Assembly: GCA_963977845.1 (NCBI GenBank) | Contig: CAXBPZ010000043.1 | Location: 1-5,292 of the forward strand | Reading direction: 5' to 3' | Origin: Methylopumilus sp003533095 | GTDB taxonomy: Bacteria; Pseudomonadota; Gammaproteobacteria; Burkholderiales; Methylophilaceae | DNA length: 5,292 bases | In this document: in pieces, positions 1 through 5,292 of the stretch | How the letters are laid out: each line of letters opens with the position of its first letter | How positions within the stretch are numbered: the first letter of the stretch is position 1 | Translations under genes and position numbers: made by a program | The notes under the pieces: model-generated | What the model saw: the letters and a program-made list of their open reading frames with translations, nothing else | What the model was told of the DNA's origin: nothing | Database searches by the model: none

Positions 1-76
1 CAATATCAGCTTCAAAATTTATTGATGAGTCTGAATTGTAAAAGCGAATATCGACATGATTTTCTTTTGCATTATG
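1..76 (-). pseudogene. prmA: Internal fragment resembling prmA, ribosomal protein L11 methyltransferase (runs off left edge)
   Basis: Reading the minus strand from 76 down to 1 gives about 25 open codons starting HNAKENHVDIRF and ending SSINFEADI. From family memory, the pattern N-A-x-x-N-x-V, then a short variable stretch, then A-D-I/V matches the middle of the PrmA methyltransferase fold, where the E. coli protein has DNAERNGV and later ADVVVANIL. PrmA methylates ribosomal protein L11 using S-adenosylmethionine. The frame has no start codon and is offset from the priA frame that precedes it on the same strand. It therefore looks like an internal piece of prmA abutted to priA, not a gene with its own start. 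The identification rests on a short stretch and is moderate; another Rossmann-fold methyltransferase is the main alternative. Continuation past the window edge into a VANIL-type motif would settle it. Confidence 0.5.
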
Positions 77-728
77 CCTTAAACATTTCTTTTGTTTTTA
101 AAATTTCATCGCATGCTTGTTGTTGATCGCTATTTAAAGATGGGGGAGATGTCTTGGTGTAAGCCTTTTGATCTTCCTTCACCTCTTCTTTTTCAATCCA
201 ACCCATCTCATCTAAGGTTTGCATGGATTTTTTCCAAGCACCACTGATTGAACGAAGATTAATTTCATCTAATAAACTAGCATCCATCAGCGCCATCACG
301 ATGCGCTTTAAAATAATCTGCCGAGGCGGAAGATGGTCTACACCTAACTCCATGGCTTTTCGAGTTAAGCGGTAGACATATTTTTTTGTCATCGCCTTTG
401 TATTTATTTTTTTTAATCTCGACGGTACAGCAGACAAAATCGTTTGCCCTAAGGGGTAGTGATAATACTGGCTAGAGAATTCAAAGAGCTTCATGCTCTT
501 CTTATCAAAGATAACTTCGGGGTCGAGACGAATAATAGATTTTAATTTTTTAGATTCAATGGATGTCGTATCTGAAATACCCACCACGACACCGATCATC
601 TTTCGTGCACCAAACGGCACAACCACGTACTGTCCAATCTGGGTGTCAGGGTTATCTGTCTTGTAGTCAAACACACGATCGAGTGGCACGTCGAGAGCAA
701 CTTTTAAAATGTGAAGCGCGTCAGTCAT
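72..728 (-). pseudogene. priA: Truncated PriA: N-terminal DNA-binding part of the primosomal helicase, helicase core missing
   Basis: PriA is the cytoplasmic 3'-to-5' helicase that reloads the replisome at stalled forks; full-length proteins are about 700 residues or more. Only 218 codons remain. Residues 1 to about 105 are the 3'-DNA-binding domain (VALDVPLDRVFDYK near the start, VVVPFGARKMIGVVVG around 34-50, YYHYPLGQTILSAVPS around 88-103). Residues of about 110-190 fit the winged-helix domain. The segment LNSDQQQACDEI near 197-208 is the usual entry to the helicase core, which should continue into G-x-T-G-S-G-K-T within about 15 residues. Instead the frame stops at TAA (72-74) after MFKA, and the remaining 71 bases carry no Walker A in any frame. 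The start ATG (726-728) fits the family but has no Shine-Dalgarno upstream. The gene is divergent from argS. Identity is firm; whether the break is biological or an assembly artefact is open. Confidence 0.85.
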
Positions 729-804
729 GGTGTTAGTTTTTAGAAGGAGTCCATCAATTCTAAGTTAAAATAAACGCTTTAAACGTTACCTATTATTCTA
801 AGAC
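729..804. promoter_or_regulatory. Divergent intergenic region between priA and argS
   Basis: These 76 bases must hold the promoters of both priA (leftward) and the argS operon (rightward). On the plus strand, TATTAT at 791-796 is a five-of-six match to a sigma-70 -10 box, but no convincing -35 lies 16-18 bases upstream. On the minus strand, TAGAAT (plus 757-762) is a similar -10 candidate for priA. Two short direct repeats occur: TAAACG at 771-776 and 780-785, and ATTCTAAG at 757-764 and 795-802. No strong Shine-Dalgarno precedes either gene. The promoter assignments are inferences from weak matches. Confidence 0.4.
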
Positions 805-2478
805 GTGAAATCACATCTTCTACAATTATTGTTGCCCGTTGCACAATCTATACATCCTGAGATTTTAGCGAACTCTATTCAGTTGGATCGTCCTAAATTG
901 ATCGAGCACGGTGACTTTTCAACTAACGTGGCGATGATGCTGGCCAAAACTTTGAAAAAAAATCCACGTGAATTAGCCACCCTTATCATTGACCAGTTCC
1001 CTCCCTCTCCTTTTATTGAAAAGTTAGAGATTGCCGGTGCGGGTTTTATTAATTTCTATTTAAATGAAAAAGCACGCACCTTCATTATCCACGAGATTTT
1101 AAAAAATCCAGATGCTTACGGACAAAATACTTCGGGTCATGATGAAAAAGGTAAGCCGCAAAAAGTCCAAATCGAATTCGTATCCGCTAACCCTACAGGG
1201 CCTCTTCATGTTGGACATGGTCGAGGCGCTGCCATTGGCGACTCATTAGCAAGACTCTTAAAATTTAATGGCTGGGATGTGACGCGCGAGTTCTATTACA
1301 ACGACGCGGGTGCCCAAATTGATAACCTCACTAAATCGGTACATGCGAGATGTCATAACATGGATCCTTCTGATCCGGCATTTCCTGAAGATGGTTACCG
1401 TGGTGAATACATTGTGGAAATTGCGAATGCTTTTTTAAACAAAGAATCTATTCTGTGCGAAGGCAAAACCATTCATGCGTCCGGCAATATTGATGACTTG
1501 GAATCGATTCGACAATTTAGTGTGGCCTATTTAAGACACGAACAAGATCAGGATCTCAATGCATTCCAGATTAAGTTTGATGTCTTCACACTCGAATCTT
1601 CTTTCTATCAAAATGGTCAGATTGAAAAAGTTGTCGCAAGTCTCATCAAAAATGGTTTTACTTATGAGGAAGACAATGCGCTCTGGTTAAAAACGACTGA
1701 GTTTGGTGATGACAAGAATCGTGTCATGAAAAAATCCGATGGGGCTTACACCTACTTTATTCCTGACGTCGCCTATCACCTCAACAAGTGGGAACGTGGT
1801 TTTAAACGTGTCATCAACGAACAGGGTTCCGACCACCACAGTACCATCACGCGCGTGAGGGCAGGTCTTCAAGCTTTAAAAGCCGGCATTCCTGACAGCT
1901 ATCCTGAGTATGTATTGCACCAAATGGTTACAGTCATAAAGAGTGGAGAAGAGGTCAAACTCTCTAAACGCGCAGGAAGTTATGTCACCTTGCGCGATCT
2001 CATTGATGAAGTAGGTTGTGATGCCACACGTTATTTTTTAGTGGCACGTAAACCTGATTCACAACTTGTATTTGATATTGATTTAGCCAAAACACAGAAT
2101 TCCGATAATCCTGTGTACTACATTCAATACGCGCACGCGCGCATTGCAGGTGTTTTAAAACAGTGGGGTGGCGATATCGATAAATTAGTTGATGTGAATA
2201 TCAAAGAACTTCATTCGACACAAGAGTTGATCCTCATCAAACGCTTGAGTGAATTCCCAGAAATGGTATTACATGCTAGCGTTGAATTAGCACCCCATAC
2301 GATTGCAAACTATTTAAAAGACTGTGCGGCTGATCTTCATAGCTATTATAATGACACTAAGTTTTTGGTTGAAAATGAAGATGAAAAGTTAGCGCGCTTA
2401 ACTCTCATTCGTGCCACACAAATTGTATTAAGAAATGGTCTCGATCTTCTCGGTGTCAATGCTCCGGAAAAAATGTAA
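805..2478 (+). CDS. argS: Arginyl-tRNA synthetase (ArgRS)
   Basis: This cytoplasmic class Ia aminoacyl-tRNA synthetase charges tRNA-Arg with arginine using ATP. The 557 residues are close to the usual 560-580. Residues 1 to about 95 form the N-terminal Add-1 domain that contacts the tRNA D-loop (HGDFSTNVAMMLAK near 35-48). The catalytic Rossmann core has the HIGH-type signature HVGH at 135-138 within SANPTGPLHVGHGRGA. The KMSKS-type loop is KLSKR at 385-389, and GSDHH lies at 341-345. The DALR anticodon-binding domain runs from about 437 (YYIQYAHARI) to the end. The start is GTG at 805: an in-frame TAA at 799-801 excludes any upstream start, and the N-terminus MKSHLLQLL fits the family. No Shine-Dalgarno is visible before it. 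It is the first gene of a packed operon, followed after 15 bases by the SPOR gene. The gene appears intact, and I am very sure of the identity. Confidence 0.97.
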   Translation: MKSHLLQLLLPVAQSIHPEILANSIQLDRPKLIEHGDFSTNVAMMLAKTLKKNPRELATLIIDQFPPSPFIEKLEIAGAGFINFYLNEKARTFIIHEILKNPDAYGQNTSGHDEKGKPQKVQIEFVSANPTGPLHVGHGRGAAIGDSLARLLKFNGWDVTREFYYNDAGAQIDNLTKSVHARCHNMDPSDPAFPEDGYRGEYIVEIANAFLNKESILCEGKTIHASGNIDDLESIRQFSVAYLRHEQDQDLNAFQIKFDVFTLESSFYQNGQIEKVVASLIKNGFTYEEDNALWLKTTEFGDDKNRVMKKSDGAYTYFIPDVAYHLNKWERGFKRVINEQGSDHHSTITRVRAGLQALKAGIPDSYPEYVLHQMVTVIKSGEEVKLSKRAGSYVTLRDLIDEVGCDATRYFLVARKPDSQLVFDIDLAKTQNSDNPVYYIQYAHARIAGVLKQWGGDIDKLVDVNIKELHSTQELILIKRLSEFPEMVLHASVELAPHTIANYLKDCAADLHSYYNDTKFLVENEDEKLARLTLIRATQIVLRNGLDLLGVNAPEKM

Positions 2479-2483
2479 CTCAA

Positions 2484-2491
2484 TAAGGTGA
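2484..2491 (+). promoter_or_regulatory. Ribosome binding site of the SPOR gene, decides its start
   Basis: TAAGGTGA sits in the 15-base gap after the argS stop. Its TAAGG core ends five bases before ATG 2494. An in-frame GTG at 2488 lies inside this motif and so is unlikely to be the start. The downstream ATG is preferred, shortening the protein by two residues. Confidence 0.65.
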
Positions 2492-2493
2492 AT

Positions 2494-3057
2494 ATGGAAA
2501 AAGGTAAATCAGGTAGCTCTTTTGTGAATGGCCTTTTTATGGGCATTTTAGTCGGCATCGGCTTGTCGATTGCTATTACTATATTTATTACCAATGGTAA
2601 AAGTCCGTTTGTCAGTAAAGATACCAATGGTGCCTGTATCGAAATCCAAGGTGCAAAACCAGAGGGCGAAACTGCAGACGCGATTCAAGATCAGCCCACA
2701 AAGTTTGATTTCTATAATATCTTGCCCAACGGAGATAAAGATATCTCCGATCGAGAAACAACACAGGCACTAAAAAATCCGGCAAATATTCCACAAAAGG
2801 AAGTGTACTTCTATCAAGTAGGTTCGTTTAACACAGATAAAGATGCGGATAATACTAAAGCAAAATTGGCACTTTTAGGATTTGAAGCGGTCGTACTCAC
2901 AGCACCTGCGCAAAATAATGAAGTGATACATAAAGTGAGAGTAGGTCCTATGACGGATGACGCACAAATTATGAAAACAAAAAATGATCTCATTAAGAAT
3001 GGATTTAAACCTATCTTAGTGAAAGCAACGCTTAACAATACACCTTCGAATAATTAA
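2494..3057 (+). CDS. Single-pass membrane protein with C-terminal SPOR domain (FtsN-like architecture)
   Basis: This 187-residue protein has a short cytoplasmic N-terminus (MEKGKSGSS), one membrane helix at about 10-33 (FVNGLFMGILVGIGLSIAI), a polar and partly acidic linker to about residue 100, and a SPOR domain at about 103-177. The SPOR domain begins VYFYQVGSF and ends GFKPILVK; in this family it binds denuded septal peptidoglycan glycan strands. The layout implies an inner-membrane anchor with the SPOR domain in the periplasm, as in FtsN and DedD, but at this size it is not clearly either of those. The linker carries KFDFYNILPNGD near 70-81, a FDFYxILP motif I recall from betaproteobacterial SPOR proteins encoded next to argS. 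It lies between argS and dsbA with gaps of 15 and 10 bases, so it is almost certainly co-transcribed. A role in cell division is inferred from the domain only. Confidence 0.85.
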   Translation: MEKGKSGSSFVNGLFMGILVGIGLSIAITIFITNGKSPFVSKDTNGACIEIQGAKPEGETADAIQDQPTKFDFYNILPNGDKDISDRETTQALKNPANIPQKEVYFYQVGSFNTDKDADNTKAKLALLGFEAVVLTAPAQNNEVIHKVRVGPMTDDAQIMKTKNDLIKNGFKPILVKATLNNTPSNN

Positions 3058-3060
3058 GGA
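3055..3060 (+). promoter_or_regulatory. Ribosome binding site of dsbA overlapping the SPOR stop codon
   Basis: TAAGGA contains the TAA stop of the SPOR gene. It lies 7 bases from ATG 3068 but only 1 base from the in-frame ATG at 3062. The normal spacing, and the signal peptide beginning MKKILIAFLM, both favour the start at 3068. Confidence 0.75.
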
Positions 3061-3067
3061 TATGTTT

Positions 3068-3700
3068 ATGAAAAAAATCTTAATCGCCTTTTTAATGCTC
3101 TTTACCTCAATCTCTTTTGCAGGAGAGCCTGAAGCCGGTGTTAACTTTGAGAAAACAGTGCAAGTAGTTCCCACCGATAACAAAGATAAAATTGAAGTCA
3201 CTGAACTCTTTTGGTATGGATGTATTCATTGCTACCAAATGGATCCTATCCTCAATGACTGGGTAAAAAAATTACCTAAAGACGTTTACTTTAAACGTAT
3301 GCCTGCGATTCCTCGTCCTGACTGGGCACCTATGGCACGCGCATTCTATGCTATGGAAACATTAGGCGTGACTGATAAACTTCATACCGCAATATTTGAT
3401 GCGGTGCATAAAGAACGAACACTCAACCCTGCGGATGAAAAAGCCATTCTTCAATGGGTCACATCGAAATCAGGTCTTGATCGTAAAAAAGTTGAAGATG
3501 CTTTTAATTCATTCTCGATGAATGCCTCTTTAAATAAAGCCGCACAAATTTTCAGAGCATCGGGTGCGACAGGGGTGCCTACACTCATGATTGATGGCAA
3601 ATACATCACCTCAAGTACGATGGCGGGTGGCAATAATGAAGCGCTTCAAATTGCTGACTTCATCATCAACAATGTCAGAAAAGATCGCAATAAAAAATAG
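3068..3700 (+). CDS. dsbA: Thiol:disulfide interchange protein DsbA, with CIHC active site
   Basis: DsbA is the periplasmic oxidase that introduces disulfides into exported proteins and is reoxidised by the membrane protein DsbB (not in this window). The 210-residue precursor starts with a clear signal peptide: MKK, a hydrophobic stretch to about 16, and probable cleavage after SFA at residue 18. The thioredoxin-fold active site is FWYGCIHCY with cysteines 52 and 55. The helical insertion follows, and the cis-proline loop is GVPT with Pro171, followed by LMIDGKYI. The length matches the family. The odd feature is Cys-Ile-His-Cys in place of the usual Cys-Pro-His-Cys; the dipeptide between the cysteines sets the redox potential in this fold, so this variant may be less or differently oxidising. 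The gene starts 10 bases after the SPOR stop, and its 3' end overlaps the SDR gene by 29 bases. Confidence 0.92.
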   Translation: MKKILIAFLMLFTSISFAGEPEAGVNFEKTVQVVPTDNKDKIEVTELFWYGCIHCYQMDPILNDWVKKLPKDVYFKRMPAIPRPDWAPMARAFYAMETLGVTDKLHTAIFDAVHKERTLNPADEKAILQWVTSKSGLDRKKVEDAFNSFSMNASLNKAAQIFRASGATGVPTLMIDGKYITSSTMAGGNNEALQIADFIINNVRKDRNKK

Positions 3701-4466
3701 TGCTTTAAAAATTTTTATCACCGGTGCCACAAGTGGTATCGGTGAATCATTAGCCCGGCAATATGCTGATGATGGGGCTATCTTAGGATTAGTTGGACGA
3801 CGCTTTGAACTTCTCAAAAAAATAAAATCAAAAATTAAAACGCCGTGTGAGATTTATGCGGTGGATGTCACAAACCAAAAAGCACTTCAAAAGGCAGCAA
3901 ATCACTTCAACAAAAAACATGGTGCGCCCGATATAGTTATTGCGAACGCAGGGGTGAGTACCGGCACCCTTGCAGGTGAAAGAGAAGACCTTCATACATT
4001 TAAGCGTGTCGTTGAAATTAATTTATTTGGGGTGATCCATACCTTTCTCCCTTTTATTGAAGTGTTTAAAAAAAAGAAGTCTGGCCAACTCGTAGGTATT
4101 GCCAGTGTCGCAGGCATCAGGGGCTTACCTGGATCTGGGGCCTACAGCACCTCAAAGGCGGCGCTCATGAATTATTTAGAAAGTCTACGTATAGAAATGA
4201 AACCTTTTGGTATTCATGTTACAACGATTGCACCAGGATACATTCATACACCCATGACCAAACATAATCGCTATAGGATGCCATTCATTCTAGATGTCGA
4301 TGTTGCGGTATCTCGTTTCATGAAAGCGATCAAACATAAAAAACGTTTTGTGATTATTCCTTGGCAAATGAAAATCGTAGGCACCATTATGAAGCTCTTA
4401 CCTGCATCTTTTTGGGACTTCTTAGCAAAAGGTGGCCCTAAAAAAATTAGAAAAATGATTCAATAA
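3672..4466 (+). CDS. Short-chain dehydrogenase/reductase (SDR), classical type, substrate unknown
   Basis: This 264-residue oxidoreductase has every classical SDR hallmark. The dinucleotide-binding motif is TGATSGIG (residues 17-24). NAG is at 92-94, the structural Asn is 117, catalytic Ser is 145, the YxxxK pair is Tyr158 and Lys162 in YSTSK, and PG is at 188-189. The Arg pair after LVG (43-44) would suit NADPH, which is an inference. The C-terminus (about 222-256) is basic then hydrophobic (RFVIIPWQMKIVGTIMKLL), resembling SDRs that associate with membranes. The start is ATG 3672, inside dsbA. An open frame extends upstream to 3591 but that part is dsbA-shadow sequence, and the fold begins soon after 3672. 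No Shine-Dalgarno is visible, so translational coupling to dsbA is likely. The substrate cannot be read from the sequence, and a link to disulfide chemistry is suggested only by position. Confidence 0.9.
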   Translation: MSEKIAIKNSALKIFITGATSGIGESLARQYADDGAILGLVGRRFELLKKIKSKIKTPCEIYAVDVTNQKALQKAANHFNKKHGAPDIVIANAGVSTGTLAGEREDLHTFKRVVEINLFGVIHTFLPFIEVFKKKKSGQLVGIASVAGIRGLPGSGAYSTSKAALMNYLESLRIEMKPFGIHVTTIAPGYIHTPMTKHNRYRMPFILDVDVAVSRFMKAIKHKKRFVIIPWQMKIVGTIMKLLPASFWDFLAKGGPKKIRKMIQ

Positions 4467-4474
4467 CTATCCTG

Positions 4475-4534
4475 TTTACGCATATCCATAAAACGTAAAA
4501 TAAATTAAAATAGCACTTATTAGTTACGTTTTTT
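4475..4534 (+). terminator. AT-rich inverted repeats with T-tract between the SDR gene and the HTH gene (possible terminator or operator)
   Basis: AAAACGTAA (4490-4498) is the exact reverse complement of TTACGTTTT (4524-4532). The stem can extend inward by AATAA (4499-4503) pairing with TTATT (4517-4521) across a two-base bulge, leaving a 13-base loop. Six Ts (4529-4534) follow and partly belong to the stem, as in a weak Rho-independent terminator of the argS operon. A competing hairpin pairs TTTACG (4475-4480) with CGTAAA (4494-4499). The next gene starts only four bases after the T-tract, so the repeat could instead be an operator for it. The stem is very AT-rich, so folding strength is doubtful. 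Confidence 0.35.
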
Positions 4535-4538
4535 ATGT

Positions 4539-4892
4539 ATGTCGAATCTAGAATATAACGGTCAGGTCCTAATCAAAGCGCGTCGCGAACTAAAACTTAA
4601 AGTAGATGATATCGCCACAGCTTTATGTTTATCTGTGCAACAGGTACAAGCTATTGAAAATAATTTAGGTGCATTTTTTCATTCAAATAAATTAAAACAA
4701 GCCACCATAAAAAAATATTGTCGCTTTCTTAACATTGACGTAAACACTGTGATTTCAAGATATGAAGTGGATACCACCGATAATAATTTCCAAGAAGTTA
4801 AAAAAGATAATTTAAGTAAAAGCTTTAAAAAATACTTTTATCTCTCTCTTGCAGCGTTTATAACAACACTTATTTGGAAAATTTTTGCATAA
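4539..4892 (+). CDS. RodZ-like membrane-anchored helix-turn-helix protein lacking the periplasmic domain
   Basis: This 117-residue protein has a RodZ-type HTH domain at about residues 8-73. It reads GQVLIKARRELKL, then DDIATALCLSVQQVQAIENN, then IKKYCRFLNID, which follows the usual RodZ pattern. A polar linker (76-97) comes next, then basic residues (KSFKK), then one membrane helix at about 98-116 (YFYLSLAAFITTLIWKIF), where the protein ends. RodZ proteins normally continue with a periplasmic beta-rich domain and link the MreB cytoskeleton to the wall-synthesis machinery; that part is absent, with no sign of a frameshift remnant after the stop. The HTH should lie in the cytoplasm. It could be a reduced RodZ or a membrane-tethered transcription factor. 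ATG 4539 has no Shine-Dalgarno; the T-tract lies just upstream. The next gene follows after 32 bases, suggesting co-transcription. The fold call is good; the function is unknown. Confidence 0.75.
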   Translation: MSNLEYNGQVLIKARRELKLKVDDIATALCLSVQQVQAIENNLGAFFHSNKLKQATIKKYCRFLNIDVNTVISRYEVDTTDNNFQEVKKDNLSKSFKKYFYLSLAAFITTLIWKIFA

Positions 4893-4912
4893 TATAAACA
4901 TTATTCATTAAA

Positions 4913-4918
4913 TAAGGA
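4913..4918 (+). promoter_or_regulatory. Ribosome binding site of the last gene
   Basis: TAAGGA ends six bases before ATG 4925. An in-frame ATG at 4919 directly abuts the motif and is therefore too close, so 4925 is chosen. This is the clearest Shine-Dalgarno in the right-hand part of the window. Confidence 0.7.
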
Positions 4919-4924
4919 ATGAAC

Positions 4925-5292
4925 ATGGAATTTGATCAAAAAGAAGAAACGCCGTCTAACCTCTCAGGAAAAAAACCAATGGACAAAAAAACACTCGCTA
5001 TATACATCGGTGCAGGAGTCATTACGATTAGTTCGCTCATTTATGGCTATGCAAGCTATCAAGCAACTTACTTCAAAGATGCTGAAATTAATAAACTAAA
5101 GACTGATCTTGAGGAAGCAAATACTAAGTTACAGCGTATTGATGTGCTTGAAAATCAGGTGAAAGAACTAGAAGCCTCTTTGGCAGCAAAGGCAGCTGTT
5201 AAAGCAGCACCAAAAAAAGAAACAAAACCCGTAACTAAAAAAGAAGTTAAAAAACCAATCGCTTCAAAAAATGCTACCAAAAAGACGAAAGC
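4925..5292 (+). CDS. Hypothetical single-pass membrane protein with coiled coil and Lys/Ala/Pro-rich tail (cut by right edge)
   Basis: I do not recognise a named family. The frame is open for 122 codons and runs off the window. A hydrophilic N-terminus of about 22 residues ends in KPMDKK, followed by one membrane helix at about 24-45 (TLAIYIGAGVITISSLIYGY). Residues of about 50-90 have heptad-like charged and Leu/Ile spacing (EINKLKTDLEEANTKL, VLENQVKELEASL), indicating a coiled coil. From residue 87 the sequence becomes low-complexity and strongly basic (AAKAAVKAAPKKETKP onward), like histone-H1-type or TolA/TonB-type tails. Topology is ambiguous: the basic tail favours the cytoplasm by the positive-inside rule, whereas the bitopic layout could place the tail in the periplasm. 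It lies 32 bases after the RodZ-like gene with its own ribosome binding site, so the two are probably co-expressed. A C-terminal domain may lie beyond the edge. Confidence 0.7.
   Translation, partial: MEFDQKEETPSNLSGKKPMDKKTLAIYIGAGVITISSLIYGYASYQATYFKDAEINKLKTDLEEANTKLQRIDVLENQVKELEASLAAKAAVKAAPKKETKPVTKKEVKKPIASKNATKKTK

Noticed and set aside
1..126. A plus-strand open frame entering from the left edge (ending at TGA 124-126)
   Set aside because: It runs antisense to the prmA-like fragment and priA, crosses the junction between them, and its translation resembles no family I know.
742..750. A perfect Shine-Dalgarno-like AGAAGGAGT on the plus strand
   Set aside because: No ATG, GTG or TTG follows at a usable distance, and argS starts more than 50 bases later; likely chance.
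1687..1872. Minus-strand open frame of 61 codons inside argS
   Set aside because: It lies wholly within the conserved catalytic region of argS and has no recognisable protein features; it is a shadow frame.
2346..2627. Minus-strand open frame of 93 codons across the argS-SPOR boundary
   Set aside because: It overlaps two confident genes on the opposite strand, and its hydrophobic stretch is just the antisense of the SPOR membrane helix.
3591..3671. Upstream extension of the SDR gene by 27 codons
   Set aside because: The extra residues are an out-of-frame reading of the conserved dsbA C-terminus, and the SDR fold begins soon after ATG 3672.
4535..4558. Seven-codon open frame (ATG 4535 to TAA 4556-4558) overlapping the HTH gene start
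   Set aside because: It is too short to support, has no ribosome binding site, and most of it is the HTH gene read in another frame.
1..5292. Search for tRNA, rRNA, CRISPR repeats, insertion sequences and attachment sites
   Set aside because: No cloverleaf-like segments, regularly spaced repeats, transposase motifs or terminal inverted repeats were seen by eye; the window is almost fully occupied by protein genes.

Overview
The window looks like chromosomal DNA from a low-GC (roughly 40%) betaproteobacterium. The order priA (divergent) | argS - SPOR protein - dsbA - SDR matches, from memory, a betaproteobacterial arrangement, and the low GC plus protein style suggest Methylophilales (Methylotenera or Methylopumilus type). 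The lineage is an inference; no rRNA or other taxonomic marker is present.

Layout. Positions 1-76 (minus strand) carry an open reading frame that resembles an internal piece of prmA (ribosomal protein L11 methyltransferase). It is joined, out of frame, to the first 218 codons of priA (72-728, minus), which stop just before the helicase Walker A motif should appear. This junction is the most anomalous point in the window: an assembly chimera, or a real rearrangement that removed the PriA helicase. A 76-bp divergent intergenic region (729-804) separates priA from a tightly packed plus-strand operon: argS (805-2478), a membrane-anchored SPOR-domain protein (2494-3057), dsbA (3068-3700) and a short-chain dehydrogenase (3672-4466, overlapping dsbA by 29 nt).

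A 72-bp gap (4467-4538) holds an AT-rich inverted repeat ending in a T-tract, possibly a terminator or operator. After it comes a second pair of genes: a 117-residue RodZ-like protein reduced to a cytoplasmic helix-turn-helix plus one C-terminal membrane helix (4539-4892), and a gene open at the right edge (4925-5292) encoding one membrane helix, a coiled coil and a Lys/Ala/Pro-rich tail.

Function. The first operon combines housekeeping translation (ArgRS) with envelope functions: peptidoglycan/septum binding (SPOR), periplasmic disulfide formation (DsbA) and an oxidoreductase of unknown substrate. The second pair has no assigned function. Two small single-pass membrane proteins, one with a DNA-binding-type fold and one with a highly basic tail, make it the best candidate here for something undescribed. 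No tRNA, rRNA, CRISPR array, transposase or phage gene was found.
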